From assembly GCA_029204225.1 (NCBI GenBank), contig CM055100.1, positions 5,097,512 to 5,161,511 on the forward strand: a stretch of DNA of 64,000 nt, in the 5' to 3' direction. The notes under the pieces were generated by a model. That model saw only the letters and a program-made list of their open reading frames with translations. It was not told where the DNA came from and did not search any database. This document shows positions 1 to 9,924 of this stretch, piece by piece (positions within the stretch are counted from its first letter, which is position 1; each line of letters opens with the position of its first letter). Position numbers and translations under genes: made by a program. The stretch comes from Diphasiastrum complanatum (lineage: Eukaryota > Streptophyta > Lycopodiopsida > Lycopodiales > Lycopodiaceae).

Positions 1-1193
1 GCATTCATGAGTTTTCTCATGCACTTTTTAGACTTTGATGAGATTTTCCATCATTTATTAATAAAAGCAGCTTGTTTCCTCATTTAGCAGTATACCAGCA
101 GTATATAAGAGATTGATAACCCCAAATTTAGACTTTGTGCATATGAAAACAGGCAGACGTTCTTTGATTGCCAATGTGAAAATCATATTCCCCATTTGAA
201 AGTGGCTTGTCGCATTCACTCTGTATAAAAGTTGCTTGAACTGTTTATTTTTTTCAATCAAATTGAACATGACCTAAGTTTCTATCTTCTTATCTTCATA
301 CTTAAACTAATTCATTTGAGCCTCAATGAGAAAGCTGTTCAGTATGAAAATTTAATTTAGTGATGGGTTCTGGCGTAGTCAGTGAGGTATTAGTGCTATA
401 GCTATGAAGGCTCAGGCATAATCCATATGTCCTGAATGAATCCAGATGTCTTTCTGTCATGAGGTTCATTTGCTTTAATAACAATTTTCTTTGTGCCCCA
501 GATTTGTGTTCTGTGCTCATTCAACTCAAGTGCAAGTATTCTTTTTGCCAATGAAGATTCTATTGGTGTTATTTTGCATTAGTGTTTAGCTGTTTTCAGA
601 GCAATAATTGAGGTGATTTATTCTCCATGGAATTTCTCAATTAGCCATCAACGTATTTCTATTGCAAGACGTGAATGATGCTATGCAAATATTTTTAAAA
701 ATGAAAAGCTGGTTAAATGTGATTCTTATATTTTACCAAGTAGATAAAAAGCATTTGCGTAAGTTGCAAATTTTTGGAATGGATGATGTTCGTTTATAAG
801 TTTTATTTGAAAGTTTTGAAAGATATCTATTATTGGATTTGATTGACACAATGGAAGCAAATATAGGCACCTTATAAAAAATATTCTGCTTCAATGAACT
901 TGTGAACTTGCATGACAAATGACAATTTCATTCATGTTTGCTAAAATCAAATATTTTTTTTGTTTTTTCTAAGAAATATGGAGTAAAAGTATGAAATATA
1001 GCAAGGCAACTATAAGTTATCTTGGTAGAATCATATCCATTTGAAATAATTGAAATATTTTTCCAATGAACTGTCAACATGTTTCTTTTGCAAGACACGA
1101 ATGATGCTACATGCAAATTTCTTGAAAAGTGGAAAACTAGTTAAATGTGAAGCTTGTCTTTTACCAAGTAGATAAAAGGCATTTGCAAAGGTT
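1..1193. other. AT-rich non-coding stretch with a diverged repeat
   Basis: No reading frame here resembles a protein. The only structure I can support is a pair of diverged direct copies of about 150 bp (635-785 and 1060-1211), listed separately. The stretch is probably old transposon-derived or intergenic DNA. Confidence 0.5.
635..785 (+). repeat. Diverged direct repeat, copy A
   Basis: This copy pairs with 1060-1211, about 425 bp downstream. Shared stretches include a GCAAGAC..GAATGATGCTA segment, a GTTAAATGTGA segment and TTTACCAAGTAGATAAAA. The copies differ by scattered substitutions and small indels, so the duplication is old. Confidence 0.6.
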
Positions 1194-1211
1194 TTAAATT
1201 TTTGAACATGG
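1060..1211 (+). repeat. Diverged direct repeat, copy B
   Basis: Second copy of the repeat at 635-785, in the same orientation. It ends just inside the 3' end of the Copia relic that follows, so the duplication may predate or flank that fragment. Confidence 0.6.
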
Positions 1212-2262
1212 AGTCATTTGCTGAGAAGTACTTGAATCTAGATACCATTCGCAGGCATCTTTACCTGATTGATCTTGTACCATCAACGCCTTTTCTTCTT
1301 CTTGGGAATTTCTGACAGAGTCAAAGCCTCCTTTTTGGTGCTGTTGCATTTTCTTCCTCGCTTCATTGCATTTGAGGATCCAACAGTCTTTGATGCCGTG
1401 ATTGGTTCTTTTGCAAAAGAGTTTGGTCTTGGTAGGTTGTTGTTGTCGATTGTGCTGTTGTTGTGGTTGCGTTGAATATGTCTGCTCAGCCTTTGTCTTC
1501 TTATCCTTGAAGTTCTTCTTCCTAGAATGTGACTTATTAGAGTACAAGACCATTGACTTTTTAATCTTTACTACTACTATCCATAATTATGAATAACTCA
1601 TAGCTCGATACTCCCAAAAGTCCTCTAGTTTAAGATTATTCGCAACAATCCCTAGAGAGTTCCTCTATTTCACTAGGATAGTTCACATTTGCACATATAC
1701 TGGACTCCTCAAAAGAAATCTATGCAACTGGCTGATCCCATGATAGTCTTATTCCTATCTCTTCATCTCCCCCTTTTAAAAGAAATTTCCAATTTTCCTT
1801 AAAAAAGGGTGGAAGACTGGAAAGAAGAGACATAGTAGAGTCTTCTGAATAGGGAAACCTACAACAACTAATTGATTCACCAACTATGTGAACTCATTTA
1901 GATGATCACTGACTGAGGTTTAAGGACCTTCTTTCTCAAGAAGAGACGAGTCGATACATCTGAAGTTTCATAAATAGTTGTCAAAATATCCCATGCTTCT
2001 TTGGAAGTGGAACAATTTGATAGATGAGCTATCTGAGTATCTTTCAGATTTAAGGATACAATGGCAAGAGCTTTGCCATCCTTTGCTTCCCATACGGGTA
2101 GTCTGGATATTGAATCGTTGACGTCTCCCCATAGCTCTTTTCAATCCGTATCATCCTCATTTTGAATTTCCACATGTGGAAATAATCTCCATTGAACTTG
2201 TTGATCAAGCGAATCTCTAGGATTGAACCTTTCATGAAAATCGATGAACAGAGATTGAACAC
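1194..2262 (-). pseudogene. Copia gag-protease relic
   Basis: Read on the minus strand, gag starts near 2262 with a segment containing INKFNGDYFHMWKFKM, typical of the N-terminal part of plant Copia gag (binding of the N-terminal helices to each other builds the particle). A CCHC-like knuckle (CKRTNHGIKDCW) follows at about 1405-1440. Then comes a protease start, WYLDSSTSQQMTP, where the usual catalytic DSGA/DSGS has become DSST. The middle (about 1560-2050) has no continuous frame. Integrase and reverse transcriptase are absent. The gag N-terminus is related to the fragment at 28630-28745. It is a dead fragment. Confidence 0.75.
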
Positions 2263-2334
2263 AAATCAATTGTAAACTAGCTCTGAAATGTGAGGTTCTT
2301 TTAATCCTTGGACTCTAGTAAATTTGAAAACCAC

Positions 2335-2345
2335 GTCTGATACCA
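2335..2345 (-). promoter_or_regulatory. Copia-type primer binding site
   Basis: The minus strand reads TGGTATCAGAC, matching the initiator-tRNA-Met primer site used by plant Copia elements. It lies just 5' of the gag relic at 1194-2262. The adjoining LTR edge should begin at 2346. The site is duplicated 30 bp further on. Confidence 0.65.
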
Positions 2346-2389
2346 CTCTATTGGTGTGGCTTTACTCTGATACTACTCTGTTGGTGTGG
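2337..2389. repeat. Tandem duplication of primer site and LTR edge
   Basis: Two 23-bp copies (2337-2359 and 2367-2389) share CTGATACCACTCT.TTGGTGTGG with one mismatch. The unit spans the primer binding site and the first bases of the adjoining LTR, so it is a local duplication or a replication scar of the Copia relic. Confidence 0.7.
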
Positions 2390-2580
2390 ATATTCAGGAT
2401 GCATGATTAGGCCGAAGCAGAAATGAAGGCCGTTATCCCATCACCAACAAGGAGAAGATAATATAACAATATGAAAATTGATAATATAAGGATCTGGATT
2501 TCTTAGAGAACAGAATGATAGAGCAGTTTTGTTGGGGGTATTCCCAACAAAGTATAAATAAATAAAATTATTCAATAAAA

Positions 2581-3348
2581 TGTGTTGCGAGGGCATGGCA
2601 TCCTGTGCGTGTAAGCCCATGGCCCAATGAGCACACAAGTAAAGTTATAAATAAAATAAACTTGACTTGGGCCTTGGAATTAAAATAAAACTAGAGGCCC
2701 AAAGTCATTTTTAAACTTAGAGATTATTTTTTAGAGTTGGGTCCAAATTGGGACTCACATGAATCTTGTGAAAACCAATGTACTTTTAGTGGACCCTTGG
2801 ATCAAGTTGGGTCCAAGATGAATGGATAGGATCATTATGAATATTAGCCAATAGGATTGAGGGGCAAGGGCCTTTCCCATTTTATAAAAAGACACCATTT
2901 GTACACTATTTTCATGCTTAATGAGAAGGAGGAAACTCTACCAAATTTGGAAGAGAAGCATCCTCATTTGCAATTAAATGCTTGCTATTGCTCTTGTTGT
3001 TTTCTATTGCTTTCAAGTTCATGCTTTTTGGTTTCAATAGTTTATGTTTTTCCTTTAGCAAGTACAATGTGCATTTGAGCTAACCTCCACCCTCCCTCTA
3101 TCTCTCTCTTCTATCTTCTTTTCCCTCCATCTTTTCTAATCATCCCCTTCCTTTCACCTACAATCCTGATGAATGTTAGTGTAGAGGAGTAGAGTTAAGG
3201 GAGAGTAGTGTTAGTTGTGAGTAGAGTTAAGGGAGAAAGTAGGAAACTAACTAAAAATAGCATCTATGCATAGTTAGGTACCTATCCAGTGATCTAACCC
3301 TTGTTGACAGGCGGGAGGGCTATACTACGCAAGATCTTTGACCGTACA
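2581..3348 (+). mobile_element. Candidate 5' LTR of a Ty3/Gypsy element
   Basis: The stretch directly before the primer site at 3350 should be the 5' LTR. It ends with CA at 3347-3348. A TG start is proposed at 2581 but is not proven, because the partner LTR is not in the window. A TATA-like TTTATAAAAAG near 2880 would be a fitting LTR promoter. The pyrimidine-rich part around 3080-3150 is consistent with the transcribed half. There is no host coding capacity. Confidence 0.5.
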
Positions 3349-3349
3349 G

Positions 3350-3367
3350 TGGCGTCGTTGCCGGGGA
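3350..3367 (+). promoter_or_regulatory. Ty3/Gypsy primer binding site
   Basis: TGGCGTCGTTGCCGGGGA closely matches the TGGCGCCGTTGCCGGGGA primer site of several plant Ty3/Gypsy lineages, which is complementary to a tRNA 3' end other than initiator Met. It follows the proposed LTR end by one base and fixes the plus orientation of the element whose gag follows. Confidence 0.85.
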
Positions 3368-3639
3368 TAGGTTTCCACTAACTAGTTTAGCTGCATTTTA
3401 GCTATTTTCTTGCTTTTTAGAGTAGTTTTAGGTAGATTTTTGGGTGTTTAGAGTTAGTTTTCTATATTTTTTTTTGTGTTTGGACTGTTCAAAGCTAGCG
3501 GAGGAGGTGTGAGAGGGTAGAGGAGGCCCTGAACAGCCTCTAACGACTTGAAACCCAAACCAACCAGCCAAAAAACCCAAAAAAACACACCAATCTGCAT
3601 TTTGGAGAGAAAAAGAGTCTAAATCTCATCAGATTTTTA

Positions 3640-4290
3640 TGTCTCCAAAATCCGTGAGAATTAACCCTTGCATGACTGGCAGAAGCTCCAGGGTACTGTC
3701 CTAGACCTGCATAGAAGCCTGCGAGAGTTAGTTCCAAGCAGATTGCGAAAACTAGAGAAAAATCATAAAAAACTCAAAAAACCTTTGAAAAAAAATCCAA
3801 AAAATTCAAATCTTCATAAGAACTCTCGCAGAGCCCTCTAAAGTTCCATCTCAGTGAGACCAGGACACAAAGAAGCTTGCGAGAGTTAGTTTGATTCCAG
3901 TGAGAAGAAAATTGGATTTAAGTGCAAAAAACTCACTAAAAAGTGAAGATCTAGCAAATCCATCCAGTAAGAACTCTCGCAGACCCTCTCAATCGATTCA
4001 GAATGTCAATTTACATCAGTGATGAAGCTTGCAAGAGCTAGTGTGAAGATCTGGTGAAGATCAAGCCAAAAAAGTGGTTTTGAACCCTCGCAGATAGTGA
4101 AATGTTCACTTCTTGCGAGAGTTAACTCTCGCAGAGATTCTATAGTGAGATCTGACCCAGATCCAGCTATTGTGAGCCTTGCGAGACTTACTTCCCAGAG
4201 ATCTGAAAGATATCAAGTTTTCTACCTGCAAAAACAGCTAAAGAACCCTCGCACAGCCAACCCTCGCACAAGAGAACCCTTGCAGACTAG
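3640..4290 (+). repeat. Gypsy leader with alternating inverted words
   Basis: The leader between primer site and gag carries repeated short words of two kinds: GCGAGAGTTA (near 3721, 3877 and 4114, with degenerate forms near 4029 and 4179) and its complement CTCTCGCAGA (near 3824, 3972 and 4126), plus CCCTCGCA forms near 4085, 4247 and 4263. At 4112-4136 the two words abut and form a perfect small hairpin. Alternation of complementary words predicts several alternative RNA stems, which could serve packaging, dimerisation or translation control of the element RNA. The function is inferred. Confidence 0.7.
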
Positions 4291-4567
4291 ATCAGTGGAA
4301 AGATCTGCATTAGATTTAGCTACTGTCAAAATCTCAGGTCAATCAGTGCAAGGAGTAAAAAGCTATCGAGGAAAAACCACCGTAAAGGGCCTAAAATTCA
4401 CTTCTGGCTGATCAGATTGATCAGATCCTTAGATATCCAGACTGCATCCTATTGTATAAGCAAGATCCAATCACTTTGGAACCCACCATCGGATGAATCT
4501 GAGATCGAGACGATAAATAACATGAAGGATAACAAATCAAACACCACACCTTCCCAGATTAGTAGTT

Positions 4568-5997
4568 GTGCAACAAGAGGCAAAACCAGAACCAGCACCA
4601 ATGGATTCAATGGGCCAACCCGTACCTGTCGCTCCCTTGCAAGCATTCCGGAGAGCACCATGGATGGAAATACCAAAATATGACGGATCATCAGATCCCA
4701 TCCGATTTCTCCAGATCTATGAGCAAGTTGTGAAATCTACGGTGAACGGACACCTGCGGAGAAGCTGATGTTGTTCCCCATGTCCTTATTGGCAGTGGCT
4801 CAGGATTGGTTTTTCAACCTATCAGAGGAAGAAAAATCCACCTGGGAAGCGGTTAAAGGGTCAAGGACTATATTGAGCAGGTCAAACACTTAAGATCCAA
4901 GTGCAGTGCAGCCCTAACTCCCGATCACGCGTTGATCATGTGGTTCCTAGTTGGACTACCATGAAGCATCAGAAGAGAATTGAAATGACGGGAGCAGTAC
5001 GCTACTCTGCAAGAAGCTATGGAAGATGCCATCAAGGAAGAAGATGAGGGATCTGACGACAAATATCCATCCACCCACACCCCTACTCCCTTGTTAGCAG
5101 CATCATCATCAAACGCATCTACTTCATCCACTGAACTGCTGTTGGAGCAAATGACAAAATTACACAAACAACAGATGGAGTAACTTATGACGTAGTTTGA
5201 CCAAAAACTGAAGACCTTACAAGGAGCTGTAGCAGTAACGCCACATCAACCGGAACCAAACCAGCTGCAGTATCCAAGACGGGAAAATGTATGGTGTTGA
5301 GTGTGTATGCAAAACCATACAACGAACGAGTGTCCAGTCCTAGAGCAAAACTGAGACTGACACATAGATTCTGCCATCTGTGCAATGCAACATCGCACGA
5401 TACGACATTTTGTCCGTTCAACCCCCAAATTGTTCAACATAAGAGAAGTCCTTATAAGACTTCCTATCCTTACCATCAATGGGCACCCATCGCAGCACCA
5501 AGGTACGGCGCACCAAATCAACCAAAACGTATGGCCTTACCTGCTCCACCAGGGCCAGCCAATCAACAAGTGGCCCATGTAAATCTGACAACATTAGAAC
5601 CAGAGATGCTAATGCCACCTCAACCTGAGCAGCAGCAATGGTATGAACCAGATGAACCATTTATGGATCCTACCATAAATGAATATTTTGCGGCCTATGC
5701 AGCTCAAACTCAACGTCAAGGTGAAAGAAATTATGGCTGCTACGGATGCGGCGAAGGACACAGAATTGCAGAATGTCCCTACAAGGGACAATATACATCC
5801 TTCTGTCGAGAATGCGATTATGGACACTGTTCCAAGAACCAGTGCACCTCTGAACTTCATTGCAATACAGCAACCAGCAGTTCCAGCAGGGATGCCATCG
5901 GAAGGACGACAATTCCACGCTCTTGTGTTAGCTGTTACACGAGCACAGAAGAGGAAGGAAGTGGCTCTCTCACCACCACATCGGTGGTGAGAGAGAG
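4568..5997 (+). pseudogene. Ty3/Gypsy gag, frameshifted
   Basis: This is the gag of the element whose primer site is at 3350. A capsid-type segment begins with WMEIPKYDGSSDPIRFLQIYE and continues in shifted frames with a FPMSLLAVAQDWF block (about 4770-4815). An acidic linker follows (about 5020-5130). From 5291 the frame is open again and holds an HLCN..SHDTTFCPFNP motif, a CCHC knuckle (CYGCGEGHRIAECP) and a CRECDYGHCSKNQC motif. Stops and frameshifts between 4768 and 5290 make it non-functional. The three cysteine motifs are matched in the Gypsy element at 14803-28358, so both belong to one family. The frame runs into foreign sequence at about 5998. Confidence 0.8.
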
Positions 5998-5999
5998 CC
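5963..5999. repeat. Inverted repeat at element junction
   Basis: The arms at 5963-5977 and 5983-5999 are complementary (GGCTCTCTCACCACC against GGTGGTGAGAGAGAGCC) except for two extra bases in the right arm, with a 5-base loop. The palindrome sits exactly where Gypsy gag ends and inverted Copia leader begins. This suggests the join formed through a foldback or template switch. Confidence 0.8.
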
Positions 6000-6420
6000 C
6001 ACCATTGGAAGCCATGAATATAATGATTCTTCAACTTTTGGGCTCTGTCCTAATACACTTAACACTCAGTTTCCTCTCAACAAATGATGGATAAGGAGAT
6101 CTCAGAAGATCTAGGACCCTAAAATACTTTTATCTTGAACCTAGCTAGTTTTCAAGCATAGAAAGAAAGATTGAAACACATGAAACATTTTGCACACACT
6201 AAGAATGGATTACAAACTCAAACCAACCTGAACACACTCTTGCTTAAGCTCCCAAACTTTCCAGCAAGTGACCAAATCAAGTTATGATCTGAAGAGTTAC
6301 TTGCATTCTTAGAAAATACACAAGACTAGGCTGCCAAGAATACCTAGAATTGAACAAACTTGATCAACATATGATCAACACACTAAGATATTGATTCAAC
6401 CTGTAAAACCACATGTAAAC
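5998..6420 (-). mobile_element. Fragment of Copia leader and gag start
   Basis: This segment is collinear with 24713-25131, the leader and first gag codons of the intact Copia element. Both share the gag start MASNGG and the block read as CTTGCTTAAGCTC on the plus strand. The fragment is in minus orientation. It is cut at the palindromic junction on one side and by a plus-strand LTR on the other. Confidence 0.8.
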
Positions 6421-7067
6421 TGTGAGAGATTTCAACTAGTTTAGTCAAGTTTAGTCACATTTTCGTAAATTGTCAATAAGAGGCCAAAACTCATTTTAGA
6501 CTTAGAGATAAACTTTTTGAAGTTATATTAGTTTAAAATACATTCAATAAACACTTTTGGAAAGTGTGGGAAAGTTGGTAGTCGAGTTCGAGAGAGATTC
6601 AAATTTGAACTTTGGGTACATTGAATCTAGACCCAAAAATAGTAGGGTTTACATTTTGGAGGGAAAGCCAAGTGGCCCAATAGGGTTTGGAAACTCTATA
6701 AAATTAACTCGTGGAGAGACACATCTTCTCTCTTCTCTCTCTCATTTCATCATTATACATGGTTCTCTTTGGGTTCTACTACTCATTGGTGCACTATCTT
6801 GGTGTTATCTTGCAATTCTATGTGTAGAATGATCATTTATTGCTATTTTCGGTTCCACACGTGTGAAATACAGTAGGGTACTGTAATTGTACGGACATCA
6901 AACACATTATATGTTTTGGTTCATGTTTGATCAATATCTCTTAGAGTTTGCATCTCATTTTGTATGTAGATGCTGATTTTTCTACATTGGCAGGATTGTT
7001 GGTTTGCTCATTATAACCAAAGATTTGGGACATGGATTGGATCTTGAATGATCTGAAATCCTTCACA
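6421..7067 (+). mobile_element. 5' LTR of plus-strand Copia derivative
   Basis: The LTR starts TGTGAGAG and ends TTCACA directly before the primer site, giving 647 bp. It contains a TATA box (TATAAA, 6697-6702) followed by a CT-rich stretch, and the palindrome CACACGTGTG at 6856-6865. No 3' partner was found downstream, so the start is inferred from the break with the flanking Copia leader. Confidence 0.7.
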
Positions 7068-7079
7068 TGGTATCAGAGC
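7068..7079 (+). promoter_or_regulatory. Copia primer binding site (initiator tRNA-Met)
   Basis: TGGTATCAGAGC is the standard 12-base complement of the plant initiator tRNA-Met 3' end. It directly follows the LTR CA and would prime minus-strand DNA synthesis. About 590 bp of leader separate it from the gag start. Confidence 0.92.
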
Positions 7080-7668
7080 TCTTGTGTTTCAGGTTATGAA
7101 AGGATCAGCCATCTTTAGCAAGGATTTGGAGGAGTTACCAATGCTAGAGCATGCTAGATTGATTTCTAATCAAAAATCAGCATTTTTGCATGTGTAGAAT
7201 TGATCTTTTGTAGGTCAAAACTCAATATAGGATTATATACTTGATCAATTACGATTTCACACTTGGTTTACTGGAATTAGATGATTTTTGGTCCATTAGG
7301 AAGGTCTCATTGGAGTCTACAAGAAGATATACCAAGTTTCTAGAAAGTACATGTAGAATTTGAGATATTCAATTTTTTGTTATTTTGTCAAAACCCTAAT
7401 TTTGATTGGACTCTAGTTTGTGAGGTTACTGAACTTCATTTGAGTGTGTTTCAATCTTAGGAAGTGGCAAGAATCATTAGATTGAGGATAGATCATAGGT
7501 TGATCAAGATTTCACTATTCTATGTGTTGATTTTCTAGTTAGAAGTGCTAGAAGAGATTTGAGAGGTTCCATATCTTTGTGATTTCTTCTTGAGTTCATT
7601 TGTTGACATTCAAGAGAGTGCTTTGTGCATTGGAACATGTTGAAAGAAGAAGATCAGGTCACTTCAAC

Positions 7669-9669
7669 ATGGCTACAAGTGGTGGATTTATGTTGGAGAG
7701 CAATGATAGGCTTACCTCAATCAACTATTCTACTTGGAAGGTGAGGATGGAGTCCTTATTGGAGATGAATGAGTTGATGGAGATTGTTGCAGGTGTGGAG
7801 GAGAGACCTCAAGCACCTCAAGATCAAGTGAGGTATGACAAGAGAGCAAAGAACGCTCTACACATGATTAAGATGAATGTTACCAATGAACTTCTCAAGG
7901 AAGTTGGTAAGTGCACATCATCTTTGGAGGCTTGGGAAGCTTTGAAGAAGCTTTATGAATCCAAGTCTACATCAAGAGTGCTTACTCTTAGGAGGCAAAT
8001 CTTTCAAAGTTTGCAAAAGAAGGAAGCTAGTACTCATGCTTTTGTTTTGAGGGTTAAGGCATTCAATGATGAGTTAGCATGTATTGATGAAAGCATTAAG
8101 GAGGTAGAACTTGTTCAAGTTATACTTAATGGCTTGTTGGATGATCATGCTAATCTTGTTCAAAGTTTTGCTATTCAAAAGACTTTGCCAAGTATTGTGG
8201 ATTTGCAAGAGATCTTGGTGAATGAGGAGTATAGGCTTCAATCAAGAGGAGGTGGATCTACATCAACATCTCATTATGAAGAGGATGCTATGTTCATCAA
8301 AGGCAAGTTCAAGGGCAAAGGCAAAGGCAAGTGGTCTAAAGGGCAAGATCAAGGTGAGACTTCTTCTTTTGGTAAAAAGAAAGATAAGTCTAAGTTGAAA
8401 TGCTTTTATTGTGGAATCAAAGGCCATTTTGCAAATGAATGTTTGAAGAAGCAAAGAGATGAAGGTAGCAAGCAAATCAACTTTATTACCAATGATGAGG
8501 ATCTAGGTGGTGGTGATTATCTTTTTATGTGTTCTTCAAGTCCAATATCAAGTGAAGGTGACAAAGATTCATGGTGGATTGATAGTGGAGCTAGCTCACA
8601 CATGACTAGTCACAAGGAGTTCTTTACTTCTTTGGTCACTTATGATGGAGCCAAGAAAGCAATTCACATGGCCAATGGTGGTGAGTGTGTGATTGAAAGT
8701 ATTGGTTCAATTCCTATTTGTCTCTCTACTTATAGGAAAGCAAGACTTGATGGTGTTCTTTACATTCCTTCACTTTCAAAGAATTTGTTAATGATAGAGA
8801 AAGGATACATGGTAAAGTTTGGTGGTGATGCTTGTTTCATTACGGAGGAAGAAATCTTGGTTGCTAGGGGCAATAAACAAGGTAGACTTTTCAAGCTTGA
8901 TGCTTTTGTTATGGCTAACAAAAAGGATGGAATGGAAAAGGAGATTGGTCTCAACTTTCCAAAGTTACCTTTTAGCATCAATAAGATTGGTGGATCTTAT
9001 GCAAAGTCTAACAAGCTTCCTTATGCTAGATCTAGGTCAAGATCTAATATGCTTCTTGGAGATGTTCATCTTTGTGCTAACTTGGCTAGTCTTGAGGATA
9101 ATGATGGTGTTTCAATGGTTCTTCATGGCAAGTGCAAGCATGCAAAAGGTAAGGAAAGAGCTAACTTCATCAATGGAGATGAAGGTTCTTCCTTGGAAAA
9201 GATTGTTGTTAATGATTTCTTTGATCATACGCAAAAGGATGTTGCTAGGTGCATGCATGAAGGAGGTGGTTCTTCTACATTCTTTTGTTATGATTCCAAG
9301 AAAGTCATTTTTCCAGCAAGTGGAGTCACATTTCTTCATAAAGAGAGTAGATCAAATGGTTCTATCAAGAGACTTAGTGAGGGAGATAGTCACAAGTCAA
9401 GAAGAAGAGAAGTATGTGAAGAGTTCAAAGTAGGATGTACTTTGAATGATGTCATTGTGAATGATAGTGAGGAAGAATCATTATTATATGAGTCATTACC
9501 TAAAACATTGAGTAGAAGTTCTTGTTTGAAAAAAGAGAGTACTTCAATCATCCTTATGTTGAAGGTACTAATCATTTTTTTCATGGCTTCTAATGTTCTT
9601 GGAGAAAAAATAGGAGCTATTTTTGGTAATTTTTGCATTGTTGAGGGATCTCCAAGATTCCAACCCTAA
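7669..9669 (+). CDS. Copia gag-protease protein, no integrase or RT
   Basis: This is one uninterrupted frame of 666 residues. The start matches MASNGG/MATSGG of the related intact element. Residues 1-190 are gag with close similarity to the protein at 20687-24724 (YSTWKVRMESLLE, VTNELLKEVGKC). A basic GKGKGKW tract is followed by an intact knuckle, CFYCGIKGHFANEC. The protease has WWIDSGASSHMT. The frame then follows the pre-integrase region only loosely (LPYARSRSRSN is recognisable), but the zinc-binding histidines and cysteines are gone. The last 200 or so residues match nothing I know. Integrase core, reverse transcriptase and RNase H are absent. The lack of stops suggests recent origin or retained coding function, as in gag-only elements that depend on a partner. 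Truncation by deletion is the alternative. Confidence 0.75.
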   Translation: MATSGGFMLESNDRLTSINYSTWKVRMESLLEMNELMEIVAGVEERPQAPQDQVRYDKRAKNALHMIKMNVTNELLKEVGKCTSSLEAWEALKKLYESKSTSRVLTLRRQIFQSLQKKEASTHAFVLRVKAFNDELACIDESIKEVELVQVILNGLLDDHANLVQSFAIQKTLPSIVDLQEILVNEEYRLQSRGGGSTSTSHYEEDAMFIKGKFKGKGKGKWSKGQDQGETSSFGKKKDKSKLKCFYCGIKGHFANECLKKQRDEGSKQINFITNDEDLGGGDYLFMCSSSPISSEGDKDSWWIDSGASSHMTSHKEFFTSLVTYDGAKKAIHMANGGECVIESIGSIPICLSTYRKARLDGVLYIPSLSKNLLMIEKGYMVKFGGDACFITEEEILVARGNKQGRLFKLDAFVMANKKDGMEKEIGLNFPKLPFSINKIGGSYAKSNKLPYARSRSRSNMLLGDVHLCANLASLEDNDGVSMVLHGKCKHAKGKERANFINGDEGSSLEKIVVNDFFDHTQKDVARCMHEGGGSSTFFCYDSKKVIFPASGVTFLHKESRSNGSIKRLSEGDSHKSRRREVCEEFKVGCTLNDVIVNDSEEESLLYESLPKTLSRSSCLKKESTSIILMLKVLIIFFMASNVLGEKIGAIFGNFCIVEGSPRFQP

Positions 9670-9850
9670 CTTGGTAGGGATGAAAGATTTACCAAAATTA
9701 GCATTAGGGATAGGTTTAGGGCTACTCATACCTGCCCAAAACCGTGATGGATCATGTATATATAGGTGATGATATCTCACCAAAATCAATCAAGCAATTT
9801 CATGTTTTTTCTCTCATAATGGTGCAATTGCTCTCTATGTTCATAATTGT
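9670..9850. other. Junction between two opposed Copia elements
   Basis: This is non-coding sequence between the end of the plus-strand gag-protease frame and the last recognisable reverse-transcriptase residues of the minus-strand Copia. I found no LTR, polypurine tract or target duplication. The 3' LTRs of both elements are missing, so a deletion probably joined them. Confidence 0.5.
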
Positions 9851-9924
9851 TTGAGTACTTGTGATTGCAACTCTTTGACATACTTCACCTGTGTTAAACC
9901 CACTTCATGTCCTTTTTGCCACAC

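Noticed and set aside
8819-9433. 204-codon frame overlapping the gag-protease protein in another phase
   Set aside because: It overlaps the better supported frame, is Met- and Leu-rich and has no motif.
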